DNA of 64,000 nucleotides from positions 783,552 to 847,551 of the forward strand of contig NZ_KQ954245.1 in the NCBI RefSeq assembly GCF_001519075.1, written 5' to 3'. The translations under genes and the position numbers were made by a program. Below are positions 11,422-20,487 of this stretch, one piece after another. Position 1 is the first letter of the stretch. Each line of letters opens with the position of its first letter. Under the pieces are notes generated by a model that made no database searches, was not told the DNA's origin, and saw only the letters and a program-made list of their open reading frames with translations. This DNA is from Novosphingobium fuchskuhlense. Its GTDB lineage: Bacteria; Pseudomonadota; Alphaproteobacteria; Sphingomonadales; Sphingomonadaceae.

Positions 11422-12756
11422 ATGGCAATCGACCGACGCACGTTCGTGGCGGCCACGGCTGCGGGCCTGGCAATGAATGCCGCCCCCCGCGCGGTCGCCA
11501 GAACGGTCAAGGCCGCCCCTCCGGCCGGCCCCTTCCCTGCCGATTTCATCTGGGGTGCAGCCACCGCCGGCCACCAGGTCGAAGGCAACAACGTCAATGC
11601 CGATTGCTGGCTGCTGGAAAACATCAAGCCCACGGCCTTCACCCAACCGTCGGGCGATGCGGCCAACAGCTTCGAGCTGTGGCGCACCGATCTCCAGCTC
11701 GCGCGGAACCTTGGCCTCAATGCCTATCGCTTCAGCCTCGAATGGGCGCGGATCGAGCCGGAACCGGGCCAGTTCTCGGTCGCCATGCTCGATCACTACA
11801 AGGCAATGATTGAGGGCGCGCGCGCCATGGGCCTCAAACCCATCGTCACCTTCAACCACTTCACCACACCGATCTGGTTCGCTGCCCGTGGCGGCTGGAT
11901 GAACGACGAGGCACCGCAGCTCTTCGCCCGCTTCTGCGACAAGGCGGCGCGCCATCTCGCCGCCGGGATCGATCACGCCACCACGCTGAACGAGCCCAAT
12001 CTGGCGGGCGTGCTGCAATTCCTCCTGCCGCCGGGCCTGCTCGATCAAGACAGGGCCATGGTCGAGGCCGCCGCGAAGAAGCTGGGCGTTCCGCTGTTCC
12101 TTGCCGGCAACGCGCTCTACCAGCCCGATCCCGCCAAGGTTCAGGCGCATCTGCAAGCGGCCCACACCCAGGGCAAGGCCGCGATCAAGGCCGCGCGCGG
12201 CGATCTGCCGGTCGGCGTCAGCCTCGCGATGATCGACGATCAGGAGGCCGAGAAGGGTTCGGTGCGCGATGCGATGCGCGAGAAGTTCTACAATTCCTGG
12301 CTGCGCCTCGCCGCTGCCGACGATTTCGTCGGCGTGCAGAACTACGAACGCGCGCTCTGGGGCAAGACGGGCAAGCTCCCTGCACCCGCAGATGCCCGCC
12401 GCAACTATATCGGCGCCGAAGTCTATCCCGCTTCGCTCGCGGGGGCCGTGCGCTATGCCCACCAGGTCGCCAAGGTGCCGATCATGGTCACCGAACACGG
12501 CGTGGGAACGAGCGACGATACCGTGCGCGCCTGGATGATCCCCGAAGCGCTTGATCACCTGCGTGCCGCGATGGCGGATGGCGTGCCGGTCAAGGGCTAT
12601 TGCCACTGGTCGCTGATCGACAACTTTGAATGGGTCTTCGGCTACAAGCCCCAGTTCGGCCTGCACAGCTTCGATCGCCAGACTTTCACGCGCACCCCCA
12701 AGCCCAGCGCGCTCGTCTACCGCGACTACATCAAGAGCCACACGGCAGGAGCCTGA
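11422..12756 (+). CDS. GH1-family beta-glycosidase, Tat-exported
   Basis: 444 residues. A twin-arginine signal (DRRTFVAATAAG) at residues 4-15 implies folded export to the periplasm. The GH1 barrel shows the acid/base Glu191 in TLNEPN and the nucleophile Glu358 in VTEHG, and starts with the family-typical FPADFIWGAATAGHQVEG. Length is normal for GH1. Retaining beta-glucosidases of this family release aryl- or alkyl-linked glucose, including from flavonoid O-glucosides. ATG at 11422 was preferred over upstream ATGs because of GGGAGAAG at correct spacing and because it places the Tat motif at the N terminus. It is the first gene of an operon with an esterase, a ThuA-like protein and an FAD monooxygenase. 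Confidence 0.87.
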   Translation: MAIDRRTFVAATAAGLAMNAAPRAVARTVKAAPPAGPFPADFIWGAATAGHQVEGNNVNADCWLLENIKPTAFTQPSGDAANSFELWRTDLQLARNLGLNAYRFSLEWARIEPEPGQFSVAMLDHYKAMIEGARAMGLKPIVTFNHFTTPIWFAARGGWMNDEAPQLFARFCDKAARHLAAGIDHATTLNEPNLAGVLQFLLPPGLLDQDRAMVEAAAKKLGVPLFLAGNALYQPDPAKVQAHLQAAHTQGKAAIKAARGDLPVGVSLAMIDDQEAEKGSVRDAMREKFYNSWLRLAAADDFVGVQNYERALWGKTGKLPAPADARRNYIGAEVYPASLAGAVRYAHQVAKVPIMVTEHGVGTSDDTVRAWMIPEALDHLRAAMADGVPVKGYCHWSLIDNFEWVFGYKPQFGLHSFDRQTFTRTPKPSALVYRDYIKSHTAGA

Positions 12757-12760
12757 CCCC

Positions 12761-13633
12761 ATGCGCAAGACCTTTGCCGTCCTGATCGCCCTGCTCGGCC
12801 TTGCCGCCGCGCCGGCCATGGCCCAGCCCGCCGGCGGCTTCACCGCCGAAACCGTCCCGGCGGTGCATGGGGAGGAGATCGTGCTCAATGCTGTCCCCGC
12901 CGGCGGCGAGACGTGGACCCGCGTGTTCGGTCAGGTCTGGGCGCGCAATGTCCAGCGCTCGACGCTCTACGTCGTCAGGCCCATGAGCGGCCGCGCCAAC
13001 GGCAAGTCGGTGATCGTCATCCCCGGCGGCGGCTACATGTTCGTCTCGATCGACAGCGAGGGCTTCCGTGTGGCGGACCGGCTTGCCGCGCAGGGCTACA
13101 CCGCCTTCGTCCTCAAGTACCGCGTCAACCCCACCCCGCCGACGGCCGAGGGTTTCATGGCCGATATGGCCGCGAAGTTCGGCCAGCTCGGCAAGGGCGA
13201 ACTGCCCGACCTGCCGCCTGCGGTCGATGATCTTGCCTCGGCCATCTCGGTTGTCACGGCGCGCGCCGCGGAATGGAAGCTCGATCCGAAGCAGATCGGC
13301 GCCATCGGCTTCTCCGCCGGTTCGCGCACGCTGATCCGCCTCATCGAACAGCGCAAGGAGGCCGCGCTCCTCCACCATGTCGGCCTGATCTACCCGCCGA
13401 TGACCCAGACCGTTACCGGCGGCCCCCGCCCGCCGCTGTTCCTCGCCATCGCCGCGCATGATCCGCTGTTCAAGCAGGGCGGCCTGCGGCTCGTCGACAG
13501 CTGGCTCAAGGAGAGCGACGCGCTCGAATTCCACCTCTACTACGGCGGCGAGCATGGCTTCGGCATGATGCCCAAGGGCACCACCAGCGACCGCTGGATC
13601 GACCAGTATATCGACTGGCTGGCTGTGCAATGA
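12761..13633 (+). CDS. Secreted alpha/beta-hydrolase esterase (acetyl-esterase-like)
   Basis: 290 residues with a Sec signal peptide (MRKTFAVLIALLGLAAAPAMA). The oxyanion motif IPGGGY (88-92), the nucleophile Ser185 in GFSAGS, Asp234 in AAHDPLF and His265 in GGEHGFG form a complete esterase triad. The family deacylates sugars, such as acetyl or feruloyl groups on plant glycosides and xylo-oligosaccharides. It begins 4 bp after the GH1 stop, behind a CAGGAG ribosome-binding site, and overlaps ThuA by ATGA. It probably removes acyl decorations so that the GH1 enzyme can act; the exact ester is unknown. Confidence 0.8.
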   Translation: MRKTFAVLIALLGLAAAPAMAQPAGGFTAETVPAVHGEEIVLNAVPAGGETWTRVFGQVWARNVQRSTLYVVRPMSGRANGKSVIVIPGGGYMFVSIDSEGFRVADRLAAQGYTAFVLKYRVNPTPPTAEGFMADMAAKFGQLGKGELPDLPPAVDDLASAISVVTARAAEWKLDPKQIGAIGFSAGSRTLIRLIEQRKEAALLHHVGLIYPPMTQTVTGGPRPPLFLAIAAHDPLFKQGGLRLVDSWLKESDALEFHLYYGGEHGFGMMPKGTTSDRWIDQYIDWLAVQ

Positions 13634-14736
13634 TCGTGTTCAGGGCTCTCGCTGCGGCGGTGCTGCTTATTGCAGGTACTCCGGCGCTTGCCGGAGAACC
13701 CGTGCGCGATTGCCCGCTGGCGACCGCACCGCTTGGCGTGGACTCGCCGCTTTCGGACGCGCTCATGCACCCCGGTGGTCCCGCCGCACTCGCGTCCGTC
13801 GCGCCCGATCTGGTTTCCGGCTTCACCCGCAATTTCGGTGGCGGCGATCTGCCACCCGGGTTCGCCAATATCCTGAGCGTCGCCTCGCTGCTCGAAGTGC
13901 GGCCCGATGGCGCAGTGTTGCGCCCCGCGCTCGAAGCAAAGCTCGCTGCGCTCCCCATCACCGACGCCTTCACCGTGGCCCGCTGTGCCCGCTACGACCA
14001 CGACCGGCCCGCCCTGCCCCCGGCGGGTGGCCGCCCGCAGGTCCTCGTGTTCGAAAAGATCAACGGCTTTCGCGACACGCCTTCCGTCGATGCCGCCCGC
14101 GCGCGCCTCGCCGCCATCGCCAAGGCGCGCGGGTGGCAGATCGTGTTCACCGATCGCGGCGGCGTAATGAACGCCGCCGACCTCGCGCGCTTCAAGGTCG
14201 TCGTATGGAACAACGTGAGCGGCGATGCCCTCACCCTGCCGCAGCGCGCTGCCTTCCGCGCCTATCTGGAGCATGGCGGCGGCTATGCCGGCATTCATGG
14301 CTCGGGCGGCGATCCTAAATGGTTCTGGGACTGGTATGCCGACACCCTGCTCGGCGCGCGCTTCATCGGCCATCCCGGCCGCCCGCAGTTCCAGACCGCC
14401 ACGGTGCACGTCGCCGACCAGCAGACCGGTTCCAGCGCAGGCACCTGGCCGCTGCTGGAGGAATGGTATTCCTTTGATCGCAACCCGGTGACAGGCGGCG
14501 CGGTCGCCATCGCGACCATCGACGAGAAGGACTACCAGCAGATCGGCTATCGCGGTGAAAGCCTTGCGATGGGTTACCATCCCATCGCGTGGCGCAAGGC
14601 CATCGGTGCCGGCCGCATGTTCTACACCGCTATCGGCCACCGGCCGGAAAACTATGACGAGCCGCACGTCGCGGCATTGCTGGCCGAGGGCATCGCCTGG
14701 GCCATGGAAAGCAAGGAAGCGAAATCGCATGACTGA
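13630..14736 (+). CDS. ThuA-like domain protein, secreted
   Basis: 368 residues. A signal peptide (VLLIAGTPALA) is followed by a 100-residue unassigned region and then a class-I glutamine-amidotransferase-like ThuA domain. That domain shows VLVFEKINGFRD, KVVVWNNVSGDAL, the family hallmark GGGYAGIHGSGGDPKWFWDWY and a C-terminal GRMFYTAIGHRPENY. ThuA of rhizobia takes part in trehalose use through 3-keto sugars. Secreted ThuA-like proteins occur widely in glycan loci, but their biochemical role is unsettled. It overlaps both neighbours (ATGA upstream, 8 nt downstream), so it is translated with the esterase and FAD monooxygenase. Confidence 0.78.
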   Translation: MIVFRALAAAVLLIAGTPALAGEPVRDCPLATAPLGVDSPLSDALMHPGGPAALASVAPDLVSGFTRNFGGGDLPPGFANILSVASLLEVRPDGAVLRPALEAKLAALPITDAFTVARCARYDHDRPALPPAGGRPQVLVFEKINGFRDTPSVDAARARLAAIAKARGWQIVFTDRGGVMNAADLARFKVVVWNNVSGDALTLPQRAAFRAYLEHGGGYAGIHGSGGDPKWFWDWYADTLLGARFIGHPGRPQFQTATVHVADQQTGSSAGTWPLLEEWYSFDRNPVTGGAVAIATIDEKDYQQIGYRGESLAMGYHPIAWRKAIGAGRMFYTAIGHRPENYDEPHVAALLAEGIAWAMESKEAKSHD

Positions 14737-15871
14737 ACAAGCGCCCATCACCGCGATCACCAGTGCCCTGATCGTGGGCGGCGGCATCGGCGGCATGGCA
14801 GCCGCGATTGATCTGGCCGCGCGCGGCGTGGCGGTCACGCTTATCGATCTCGATCCCGAATGGCGCGTCTATGGCGCGGGCATCACCATCACCGGCCCCA
14901 CGCTGCGTGCCTACCAGCGGCTCGGCATGGTGGAGGACATCGCCCGCGAAGGGGCCATTGTAGCGGGCTCCTCCATGTTCCTTTTCAACGGGATGCACCT
15001 GCGCGATCTCGATGAGCCCCCCATCGAAGAGGGTCTGCCCGCCACCGGCGGCATCATGCGCCCCGTGCTTCACCACCTCATGCAGCAGCGCGTCGCCGCT
15101 GCCGGCGTGTCCGTGCGCCTCGGCGTGACGGTTGATAGCCTCGCTAACCGCAATGGCGGCGTCGATGTCACGTTCTCCGATGGCACCTCCGGCCGCTATG
15201 ATCTCGTCATCGGTGCAGATAGCGTCCGCTCGCGCGTGCGCGAACTCGCCTTCCCGCACATGGGCGAGGCGGAGCGCACCGGCCAGGGCTGCTGGCGCGT
15301 TTCGATGAAGAAGCCGCCGACGCTGGAGCGCGGCGAGATGTTCTTCGGCCACCGCTACATGGTCGGCATCACCCGCTGCGGCGAAGACCGCATCTATCTC
15401 TGGCTGCTCACCCCGCACGAGGACACCGGAGAGCGCCTCGAGGGCGAGGCGCTTGCTACACAGATGAAGACCCATCTTGCCGATTTCGGCGGCAATGCCG
15501 GCTGGGTGCGCGATACGATGACCGCCGAGGACTGGGTCAACTACCGCCCGCTCGCCGCGAAGATCCAGCCGCGCCCGTGGTCCGATGGCCGGATCGTGCT
15601 CCTCGGCGATGCTGTCCACGCCACCACCCCGCACCTTGCTTCGGGCGCGGGAATCGCGGTCGAGAGCGCGCTCGTGCTGGGCGAGGAACTGGCCCGCGCC
15701 GCCACCGCCGAAGCCGCACTCATGGCCTATGAAGAGCGCCGCTACGAACGCTGTCGCGATGTCGTGGAAACCAGCGTCGCGATCGGTGCCGCCCAGCTTG
15801 CAGGTCGTCCCGGCGAGGAAATCGGCGGGATCATGGGCGCTGCGCTGCACCGGTTGGCGGGGCCGTTCTGA
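14729..15871 (+). CDS. FAD-dependent aromatic-ring monooxygenase (class A flavoprotein)
   Basis: 380 residues. The N-terminal dinucleotide motif LIVGGGIGGMAAAIDLA, the mid-protein DLVIGADS (DG-type motif) and the C-terminal RIVLLGDAVHATTPHLASGAGIAVESA (GD motif) define the p-hydroxybenzoate-hydroxylase fold. Such enzymes use NAD(P)H and oxygen to hydroxylate phenolic rings; FdeE, which hydroxylates naringenin, is in this class. The ATG at 14729 overlaps the ThuA stop by 8 nt; upstream in-frame codons run through the ThuA coding region and are not used. It is the last gene of the GH1 operon and could prepare an aglycone for the extradiol dioxygenase at 7.7 kb. Confidence 0.85.
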   Translation: MTEQAPITAITSALIVGGGIGGMAAAIDLAARGVAVTLIDLDPEWRVYGAGITITGPTLRAYQRLGMVEDIAREGAIVAGSSMFLFNGMHLRDLDEPPIEEGLPATGGIMRPVLHHLMQQRVAAAGVSVRLGVTVDSLANRNGGVDVTFSDGTSGRYDLVIGADSVRSRVRELAFPHMGEAERTGQGCWRVSMKKPPTLERGEMFFGHRYMVGITRCGEDRIYLWLLTPHEDTGERLEGEALATQMKTHLADFGGNAGWVRDTMTAEDWVNYRPLAAKIQPRPWSDGRIVLLGDAVHATTPHLASGAGIAVESALVLGEELARAATAEAALMAYEERRYERCRDVVETSVAIGAAQLAGRPGEEIGGIMGAALHRLAGPF

Positions 15872-15902
15872 CCTAGCCGGAGCCCCCTACCTCCCAATCT
15901 TC

Positions 15903-15931
15903 CGTCATTGCAAAGGGCGAAGCGACGAAAC
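15903..15931. repeat. Half copy of the GTCATTGCGAGG-family palindromic repeat
   Basis: GTCATTGCAAAGGGCGAAGC followed by GACG resembles the left arm at 5043, with scattered changes; no matching right arm follows. It lies in the 74-bp convergent gap between the FAD monooxygenase and TetR genes and abuts the TetR 3' end. Confidence 0.55.
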
Positions 15932-15945
15932 GCGGGCCGGCTGGG

Positions 15946-16614
15946 TCAATCCGCGTGGCGCAGATAGGCGAGCGCCATCTTGGCGATCTCGTCCTTAATG
16001 AAGCCCCACAAGTAGGGGTCGCTCGATTCCGGCGTCGAGCCAAGCCCGAACTGGCGCGCGATCGTGGCGAAGATGATCTGGAACACCGCGAGCGCCTTGG
16101 CCTCGGGATCGGCAGACTTGATCTCGTCGCGGAAGCGCAAGATCGCCGCGATCGACATTTCGGACGAGCGCCGCGCGGTTTCCTTGCCCGGTTCGGATAC
16201 CGCCGGATCGACTTCGGCACGTGCCATGATTGTGCGCAGCAGCGGCGCATGCTCTTCCAGAAAAGTGCTGTAACGGGCGATGTAGAGCGGCAGGAATTCG
16301 CCGAGGCTCGAGGTCTCCGCCAGCACCTCGTCGAACATCGCCCGCTCTTTCGCGAGGATCGTCTGCAACTCCTCCGCAATCACCGCGTGGAGCAACCGGT
16401 CCTTGCTTTCAAAACGCAGATAGATCGATCCGATGGAGACCTGCCCCCGTTCGCTCACGTCTTGCAACGTGAAGCTGTCCCCGCCCGTCTCGATCATCAG
16501 CGCCTTGGTCGCCTCGAGCATGCGTTCGAACGAGGCCAGGCTGCGGCCTTGGCGCGGTTTGCGGCTTAGGGCCTGCAGCGCAAGCGCTTCGGTATGGTGC
16601 GTGGCGGTTGACAT
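15946..16614 (-). CDS. TetR/AcrR-family transcriptional regulator
   Basis: 222 residues. The N-terminal HTH (about 20-65) reads RSLASFERMLEATKALMIETGGDSFTLQDVSERGQVSIGSIYLRFESKDRL, the standard TetR DNA-binding domain, and is followed by a helical ligand domain. It diverges from the luciferase-like monooxygenase. The inverted repeat at 16639-16654 lies 25 bp upstream of its start, suggesting autoregulation. A near-identical site precedes the C-deglycosidase operon and weaker ones precede two further units, so this protein is the best candidate for master repressor of the 16-33 kb region. Regulon membership is inference from motif sharing. Confidence 0.88.
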   Translation of the reverse strand: MSTATHHTEALALQALSRKPRQGRSLASFERMLEATKALMIETGGDSFTLQDVSERGQVSIGSIYLRFESKDRLLHAVIAEELQTILAKERAMFDEVLAETSSLGEFLPLYIARYSTFLEEHAPLLRTIMARAEVDPAVSEPGKETARRSSEMSIAAILRFRDEIKSADPEAKALAVFQIIFATIARQFGLGSTPESSDPYLWGFIKDEIAKMALAYLRHAD

Positions 16615-16638
16615 CGCCTAGCTAGACCCTACTAAAAC

Positions 16639-16654
16639 AGGAACGTCAATTCTA
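16639..16654. promoter_or_regulatory. Putative TetR operator, site 1 (AGGAA-N6-TTCTA)
   Basis: AGGAACGTCAATTCTA lies in the divergent TetR/LLM promoter. Its last 14 nt are identical, in reverse orientation, to 22024-22037 upstream of the C-deglycosidase operon. The inverted-repeat form with a 6-nt spacer and placement next to a TetR gene support an operator; binding is not shown. Confidence 0.6.
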
Positions 16655-16724
16655 ATTTGATTCGTCTCGTACATACCAAACCGGCGACCGGCCAAGCGAA
16701 GACGAAGGGGGAGAAGACAAGCTC

Positions 16725-17822
16725 ATGCGGTTCTCGGTGTTCCTCAACGCGCGCACAATGCGCCCCGAAGACGATCGTCAGCTGATGAAGGATCTCGAGA
16801 GCCACGCCCTGCGCGCCGGCGATCTCGGCTTCTCGGCCATCTTCATGCCCGATCATCACTTCAACGGCTATATGCCGGTGGCCAGCGACAGCTTCATCTT
16901 CGCCGCCTACCTCGCCGCCAAGATGCCGCAGATGCACTTCGGCTTCTCGGTCGTCTCCGTCCCGCTCCACCATCCCGTCCGCTTTGCCGAGCGCATCAAC
17001 ATCCTCGACCAGCTGACGGACGGCAAGCTCCTCGTCGGTATCGGCAGCGGCACGACGCCGGAGGAAATGATCGGCTTCGGGGTGAACTACAAGGACGCGG
17101 GCGCGATCTCGGAGCGCAACCTCGAACTCGCCGAGGCGCTCTGGGCAAAGACCATGGAGGACCCTGCGGTCGAGATCGACAACGGCCCGCATCAGGGCCG
17201 CGTCCTCCAGCGGATCGCGCCTGCCGCCTACACCCCCGGCCATGCGCGGCTGATGCCGGTGGCGATGAAGGAAACCAGCGCCCGCCGCGCCGCGACCCAT
17301 GGTTGGCCCGCCTTCATCCCTGCTTTCACACCGCCGAAGATCGGCGGCACCGAACCCTTCATCCATGTGAAGAAGTTCTTCGATATCTACCACGGCATGC
17401 TGACTTCGGCCGGCCACCCCGACGAAGTGGTGGCGAGCGCGCTCGACTGGACCACGCACACCTACCAGTGCGTCCATGTCGCGGAAAGCGACGACCAGGC
17501 GCGCGAAGAGCTCGAAGTGATCCTGCGCGCCTACCAGGCCGCCGTCGAACGCGAGGCAGAATTCAACGCCCGCGCCGAAAGCAACGCCGAGAACACCAAG
17601 ACCGACCGCACACCCAACGCGCTCACCGAGGACTGGATCGGCACGTGGTGCCTCTACGGCTCGCCCGAGACGGTGATCGAGCACCTCACGCCTTACAAGG
17701 AGCTTGGGATCGGCAACGTGCTGTGCGGCACGACGACCGGTCCGCTTACCGAGGAACGGCTGCGGCTGGGCAACCAGACGCTCGACTTGCTGTCGCGGAA
17801 GGTGATGCCGGCATTGGCATGA
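16725..17822 (+). CDS. LLM-class (luciferase-like) flavin-dependent monooxygenase
   Basis: 365 residues with the bacterial-luciferase TIM-barrel pattern: MRFSVFLNAR, then ESHALRAGDLGFSAIFMPDHHF, then LHHPVRFAERINILDQLTDGKLLVGIGSGTTPEEMIGFG, and a conserved C-terminal GSPETVIEHLTPYKELGIGNVLCG. These enzymes use reduced FMN supplied by a separate reductase to oxygenate aldehydes, ketones, sulfonates or aromatics; the substrate is not deducible. A GGGGAGAAG ribosome-binding site precedes ATG at 16725. It is divergently paired with TetR, the usual arrangement of a regulator and its target. Confidence 0.85.
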   Translation: MRFSVFLNARTMRPEDDRQLMKDLESHALRAGDLGFSAIFMPDHHFNGYMPVASDSFIFAAYLAAKMPQMHFGFSVVSVPLHHPVRFAERINILDQLTDGKLLVGIGSGTTPEEMIGFGVNYKDAGAISERNLELAEALWAKTMEDPAVEIDNGPHQGRVLQRIAPAAYTPGHARLMPVAMKETSARRAATHGWPAFIPAFTPPKIGGTEPFIHVKKFFDIYHGMLTSAGHPDEVVASALDWTTHTYQCVHVAESDDQAREELEVILRAYQAAVEREAEFNARAESNAENTKTDRTPNALTEDWIGTWCLYGSPETVIEHLTPYKELGIGNVLCGTTTGPLTEERLRLGNQTLDLLSRKVMPALA

Positions 17823-17841
17823 TCTATACACCGATTAGATA

Positions 17842-17864
17842 ATCCATCAGCTTTGTGGATGGAT
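17842..17864. promoter_or_regulatory. Inverted repeat upstream of TonB receptor
   Basis: ATCCATC - 9 nt - GATGGAT is a perfect 7-bp inverted repeat 20 bp after the LLM stop, within the 247-bp gap (17823-18069) before the TBDR. It may be an operator or a weak hairpin terminator for the LLM gene; no T-run follows. The rest of the gap has an AT-rich stretch around 17870-17895 suitable for a promoter and a GGGAGG ribosome-binding site just before 18070. Confidence 0.35.
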
Positions 17865-18069
17865 GTGGATGAAAACATACTATTTCACTTAATGGACCCG
17901 ATCAGGCAGGAAAATCGCCATTCAAAGTGCGGTCCGAACCTTCATCACCTGCAGCGCAGGTCGGGAGCACCGGTCCGGCAAACAGAGTAACCGGGGCCCT
18001 CAGCGGCGTCGGGGTCACACTTGCTAACCAGACGCTCCGGATCAAGCGGAGTGCACAAAGGGAGGGATC

Positions 18070-20472
18070 ATGCGCACCACCATACAAGGCATCAGTCTGC
18101 TCGCCGGCAGCGCGGTCATGGCCATGGCCGCGCCGGCCCACGCCCAGCAGGCCGCACAGGCAGCGGCCGACGCGAGCACGACCGAGATCGTCGTCACCGC
18201 GCAGAACCGCACGCAGAAGCTGAACGACGTTCCCATCGCGATCAACGTGATCAGCGGCGACGATCTCAAGAAGGCCGGCTTCTCCGACCTCAACGACGTC
18301 AACAAGATCGCCCCGGTCGTCCAGCTCAACCAGGATCAGGGCACGGTAAAGATCACCGTGCGCGGCGTCGGCACCACGTCGAACGACGAAGCGCAGGATA
18401 CCTCTGTCGTCATCAACATCGATGGCGAATATCTCAATCGTCCCAACGTGATGGGCATGTCGCTGTTCGACATGGAGCGCGTCGAAGTGCTGCGCGGGCC
18501 GCAGGGCACGCTGTATGGCCGCAATTCGACCGGCGGCGCGATCAACTTCATCACCCGCAAGCCCGGCCACGAATTCGGCGGCGACGCCACGGTCAGCTAC
18601 GGAAACTACAACACCGTGCGGGCCGATGGCGGTGTTGATGTGCCGCTGGGCGACATGGCCGCCGTGCGCGTTTCCGGCTTCTACGAAGACCGCGACGGCT
18701 ACAACAAGCACCCTGCCGGCGGCGGTTTCTTCGTGTTCCCGGCCTATGCGGCGGGCCGCTCGGACGACAACAACGCCTACGGCGTGCGCGGCTCGCTGCG
18801 CCTCGATCCGAGTTCGGCGCTGTCGATCAACCTCGCCGGCGAATACGCCAAGCGCAGCTTCAGCCCCGGCATTTTCGCGGCGGGCGATCTCAACGCGGCA
18901 GGCAATGGCCCCAGCGGCGGCGTGTGCAACAACGGCTACAGCCGCGTTGCCCCGGCCTATGCACAGGTCCTGTGCGTGCCCAGCAACACCGACCTGCTTT
19001 CGAAGATCGACCGCAACAACTACGCGGCGCCGCTCTATGGTATCGGCCATGTCAGCCAGGACACCTGGGCCATTCGCGGCCGGGTAGCCTATGAAATCAG
19101 CGATGCGGCAACGCTGACTTACACGGGCGGCTACCGCAAGTTCACCGGTGATGCGAACAACCGCCTGACCCTGCCGATCATCTACCAGTCCTACACGTTC
19201 GAGGATCAGGCCGACACGCAGAGCCATGAACTGCGCGTCAACGGCAAGATCGGCGGCGTGATCTATCAGGTCGGCGGATTCTACTTCAAGGAAAAGCTCA
19301 ACCGCGAGAACGGCTTCCTGCTGCCGAGCTTCATCTTCGGTCAGCCGCCGTTCGGGCCCAACGGCCCCACGCCCGGCACGTTCCTCAGCTACTTCGTGCG
19401 CAAGGTGAACAGCGACAGCAAGTCGGTGTTCGGCCAGGTCGACGTGCCGCTGGGCGAGACCCTGACTGCCGTTGGCGGTCTGCGCTATACCGACAACAAG
19501 CGCAGCGCGACCTACATCAACGCGAGCCCCTTCGGCCCCGGCATTCCCGACTTCGCGGGCCTGATCGGCCAGGGTCCGGGCCGCAAGGACCTTTCGAAGC
19601 TCAAGTTCGTCTCGACCCTGCCGCTGGGCAGCAAGGACAGCAAGGTGACCTGGCTCGCGGGCCTCAACTACAAGCCCAATGCCAATACGCTGGTCTATGT
19701 GAAGGCCTCGACCGGCTTCAAGGGCGGCGGCTTCGACTCCGTCGGCACCTACAAGCCCGAAACCAACACCGCGTTCGAAGGCGGCTGGAAGCAGACGTTC
19801 GGCGATCACCGCCAGCACCAGTTCAACCTTGGCGCGTTCTACTATGACTACAAGGACCTGCAGGTTTCGGTGCTGCTCGATACCACCGTCGGCGGGCAGA
19901 CCTTCAACGCGGGCAAGGCCAAGATCTGGGGTATCGAGGCCTCGGGCAGCATCCAGCTGGACGACGCCACCAACTTCCACAGCTCGATCAACTACCTCAA
20001 TGCCCAGTACAAGGAGCTGCTCGCGCAGTTCAACGTGTTCGATACGTCTGGCGCGCTGAACGGCATCGGCGATCTTGATCCCAACACCCCCGGGGTCCAG
20101 CAGCCGAACTTCGCTGGCAACCGTCCGGCATTCTCGCCCAAGTTCATCATCACGGCGGGTATCGACCACACGATCAAGCTGGGCAGCTTCGGCAGCCTGA
20201 CCGCGCGTGCGGACACCACGTTCAAGTCGTCGTACTTCACCGACTTCTACAACTACCGCGACGGTACGCAGACCGCGTTCACGCAGAGCGACCTCAGCCT
20301 GGAGTATCAGTCGGCGAACAAGATGTACTCGGTCATCGGCTTCGTTAAGAACCTCGAGAACAACCGTCCGCTCACCTACGGCAGCTTCACGTCGGCGGGT
20401 CCGGACGATATCTTCAACTGGCAGTTCGGCGCGCCGCGCACCTACGGTGTCCGTCTCGGCGTGAAGTTCTGA
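18070..20472 (+). CDS. TonB-dependent outer-membrane receptor (substrate likely a glycoside or aglycone)
   Basis: 800 residues. The signal peptide ends at AAPAHAQQ. The segment EIVVTAQNRTQKLNDVPIAINVISGDDL, the plug domain with ITVRGVGTT and VEVLRGPQGTLYGRNSTGGAINFITRKP, and a 22-strand-type barrel ending in VRLGVKF complete the protein. The plug matches the large sphingomonad 'iron complex outermembrane receptor' group, many of which import plant aromatics or glycosides rather than iron. It precedes the GPH symporter and C-deglycosidase genes, which suggests outer-membrane uptake for that pathway. A hairpin follows the stop. Confidence 0.9.
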   Translation: MRTTIQGISLLAGSAVMAMAAPAHAQQAAQAAADASTTEIVVTAQNRTQKLNDVPIAINVISGDDLKKAGFSDLNDVNKIAPVVQLNQDQGTVKITVRGVGTTSNDEAQDTSVVINIDGEYLNRPNVMGMSLFDMERVEVLRGPQGTLYGRNSTGGAINFITRKPGHEFGGDATVSYGNYNTVRADGGVDVPLGDMAAVRVSGFYEDRDGYNKHPAGGGFFVFPAYAAGRSDDNNAYGVRGSLRLDPSSALSINLAGEYAKRSFSPGIFAAGDLNAAGNGPSGGVCNNGYSRVAPAYAQVLCVPSNTDLLSKIDRNNYAAPLYGIGHVSQDTWAIRGRVAYEISDAATLTYTGGYRKFTGDANNRLTLPIIYQSYTFEDQADTQSHELRVNGKIGGVIYQVGGFYFKEKLNRENGFLLPSFIFGQPPFGPNGPTPGTFLSYFVRKVNSDSKSVFGQVDVPLGETLTAVGGLRYTDNKRSATYINASPFGPGIPDFAGLIGQGPGRKDLSKLKFVSTLPLGSKDSKVTWLAGLNYKPNANTLVYVKASTGFKGGGFDSVGTYKPETNTAFEGGWKQTFGDHRQHQFNLGAFYYDYKDLQVSVLLDTTVGGQTFNAGKAKIWGIEASGSIQLDDATNFHSSINYLNAQYKELLAQFNVFDTSGALNGIGDLDPNTPGVQQPNFAGNRPAFSPKFIITAGIDHTIKLGSFGSLTARADTTFKSSYFTDFYNYRDGTQTAFTQSDLSLEYQSANKMYSVIGFVKNLENNRPLTYGSFTSAGPDDIFNWQFGAPRTYGVRLGVKF

Positions 20473-20487
20473 CACTCTGATGAAAAC

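Noticed and set aside
18070..20472. Receptor as a siderophore uptake system
   Set aside because: No siderophore biosynthesis, Fur box or ABC iron importer is adjacent; the neighbouring genes are sugar transport and deglycosylation genes.
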